NCBI GenBank assembly: GCA_021396245.1
Contig: WNYE01000119.1
Coordinates: 1 to 64,000 of the forward strand
Direction: 5' to 3'
Source of the DNA: Sporothrix humicola
Lineage: Eukaryota; Ascomycota; Sordariomycetes; Ophiostomatales; Ophiostomataceae
DNA length: 64,000 nucleotides
The notes below the pieces were generated by a model. That model did no database searches. It was not told the origin of the DNA and worked only from the letters and a program-made list of their open reading frames with translations. Position 1 is the stretch's first letter. The number at the start of each line of letters is the position of its first letter. The position numbers and the translations under genes are program-made. Shown piece by piece: positions 62,860 to 64,000 of this stretch.

Positions 62860-64000
62860 GGTGATGGTGTGGCTGGAGATGTTTTTATGGATGTAGATGG
62901 GCGGTGATATTAATATTTGACGCTGTTATGATACGTTGATCGACTTATATTTGCGCGAGTATTCGTTGCTGGGTATGTCTTGAAAGTTGCGTGTCAAAGA
63001 TTGGATTGGATCTGCTGAGAGTTGTATATATATGTCCCGGTTTTGCGGTCTGAGATCTGGGGATATAAATCGATTAGGTTGCACGGTTGGAATGAAGATG
63101 GAAACAGGGTTTGATCGAGGGTTTTTTATTTTGAGTTGGGGTTCAGGTTTGGGTATTTGGGTATAAACGATAATGGAGGGGACGAGAAACACAAACACAA
63201 AAAAGGAAGTGGCGTGTCTCGTGAATATATATACAGTCCGTCGCAAGTACAACTTGAAAGAAAAACAGAGTTGAGAAACTCTAACAAAGAGGGATGACTA
63301 GTCCACACGTCAACTTCTTCTTCTTCGGTTCCTCGCGTCTTGTCTCACACGGCCAAGGACGGGGCCGCCAAGAACGAGACTGCAGGGAAATCGTCGTGTT
63401 GTTACTTTGGACTTTACTTTGGCCTTACTTTTCGGCCCTACGATCGACTGTTTTCTTTTTTTAATCCTCGTTTTCTGCAGCCTACTGCGCTTATTTGCCA
63501 ATCGTGAGGGAGGCCAAGGATACCGAGCGAGCGAGGGTACATTTTTACCTGCAAAGTACAAACAAGGGGGGTGAGCAGTAGGATTCACGGAACAAGGGCG
63601 AAAGTGCCGCAGAGAATGAGCTTTGACGAATGACAAGACAGAAATGGGCAGCGATGGGAATACCAAAGTCACCTGCATCTGCATACAATGTATACAAGGT
63701 AAAAAGAAGCACCGATGCACCGTCGTGCATATCGTGTCGTGGCACAGCGACAAGCTACGAGTACAAAAATACAAAGTACACGAGGTACACTGCACAGCTA
63801 CGAGGTACAAGTGGGGGACACGGGACACGGGATACGAGTGCTGCATCGATTGCATCACACAGGGGCGAGTACCCTTCGTTCCCATGTCCGTATCCATTGT
63901 TGCCGGCAGACGATCTAAAGATGACATAAAATAAACCGGTTGAGCACAAAATGGCAGAATGGGTCACCAAAAGAAAGACCGCACAGCCACGCAACCGGCC
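62860..64000. other. Right-edge region, no gene supported
   Basis: A promoter-like AT-rich stretch upstream of the secreted protein gene, with TATATATA runs near 63026 and 63227. It is followed by sequence with short GAGGTACA/ACGAGTAC and GACACGGGA tandem-like repeats (63755-63840). A 205-codon minus-strand frame (63310-63927) has no recognised domain and overlaps these repeats, so I treat it as chance. Confidence 0.45.

Noticed and set aside
63310..63927. 205-codon minus-strand frame at the right edge
   Set aside because: Overlaps short tandem repeats and lacks recognisable domain structure.
1..64000. CRISPR array, prokaryotic operons or phage
   Set aside because: Spliceosomal introns and eukaryotic core genes throughout; no regularly spaced repeats with unique spacers.

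Overview
The window is nuclear DNA of a filamentous ascomycete (Pezizomycotina, most likely a Sordariomycete; I cannot fix the order). The evidence is short introns of about 50-70 nt with GTRNGT-type donors and CTAAC/CTGAC-like branch sites, an Afi1 DENN-type protein, a Ste14 methyltransferase and a fungal TFIIIA. A decayed segment with a repeat-induced-point-mutation (RIP) signature also fits. Genes lie on both strands with no operons.

Left part (1-26 kb) is accessory in character. It opens with a (CT7)n tract and a broken adenine deaminase gene. A compact putative catabolic cluster follows at 1.1-10.2 kb: a Zn2Cys6 regulator (minus), then three intronless plus-strand genes for an alpha/beta hydrolase with a Cys nucleophile, an NtaA/DszA-type flavin monooxygenase and a Dal5-type anion transporter. 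The three structural genes each have a TATAAA box and share a 13-bp motif in their downstream flanks. From 10.2 to 16 kb is a gene graveyard: an ankyrin pseudogene, a plasma-membrane H+-ATPase C-terminal fragment, a RIP-damaged secreted-protein relic and a kinase pseudogene carrying a foreign opposite-strand insert. Intact accessory genes follow: an aldehyde/ketone reductase with five exons, an 893-aa Cys-rich/F-box-like protein, an NmrA-like oxidoreductase and a short-chain dehydrogenase.

Right part (24.7-64 kb) is conserved housekeeping chromosome. It holds a TMEM170-like protein, a hexapeptide acetyltransferase, Ste14, an ARE-type sterol acyltransferase, Pfs2, mitochondrial nuclease Nuc1, a Zrt3-like zinc transporter, TFIIIA, Rpb6, Sec63, a TPR/J co-chaperone, Rlc1 myosin light chain, Afi1, S-formylglutathione hydrolase and a small secreted cysteine-rich protein. 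TFIIIA and Rpb6 are divergent from a 356-bp promoter. The TPR/J co-chaperone stop codon (TGA followed by C) is followed in the same frame by 106 sense codons encoding an acidic stretch and a long hydrophobic hairpin-like segment, suggesting readthrough or an unannotated membrane isoform.

The most interesting candidates are the 1.1-10.2 kb catabolic cluster with its shared motif, the in-frame extension of the co-chaperone, and the decayed 11-16 kb block. Exon boundaries were deduced by hand from splice signals, frame and family alignment from memory; no database search was run.
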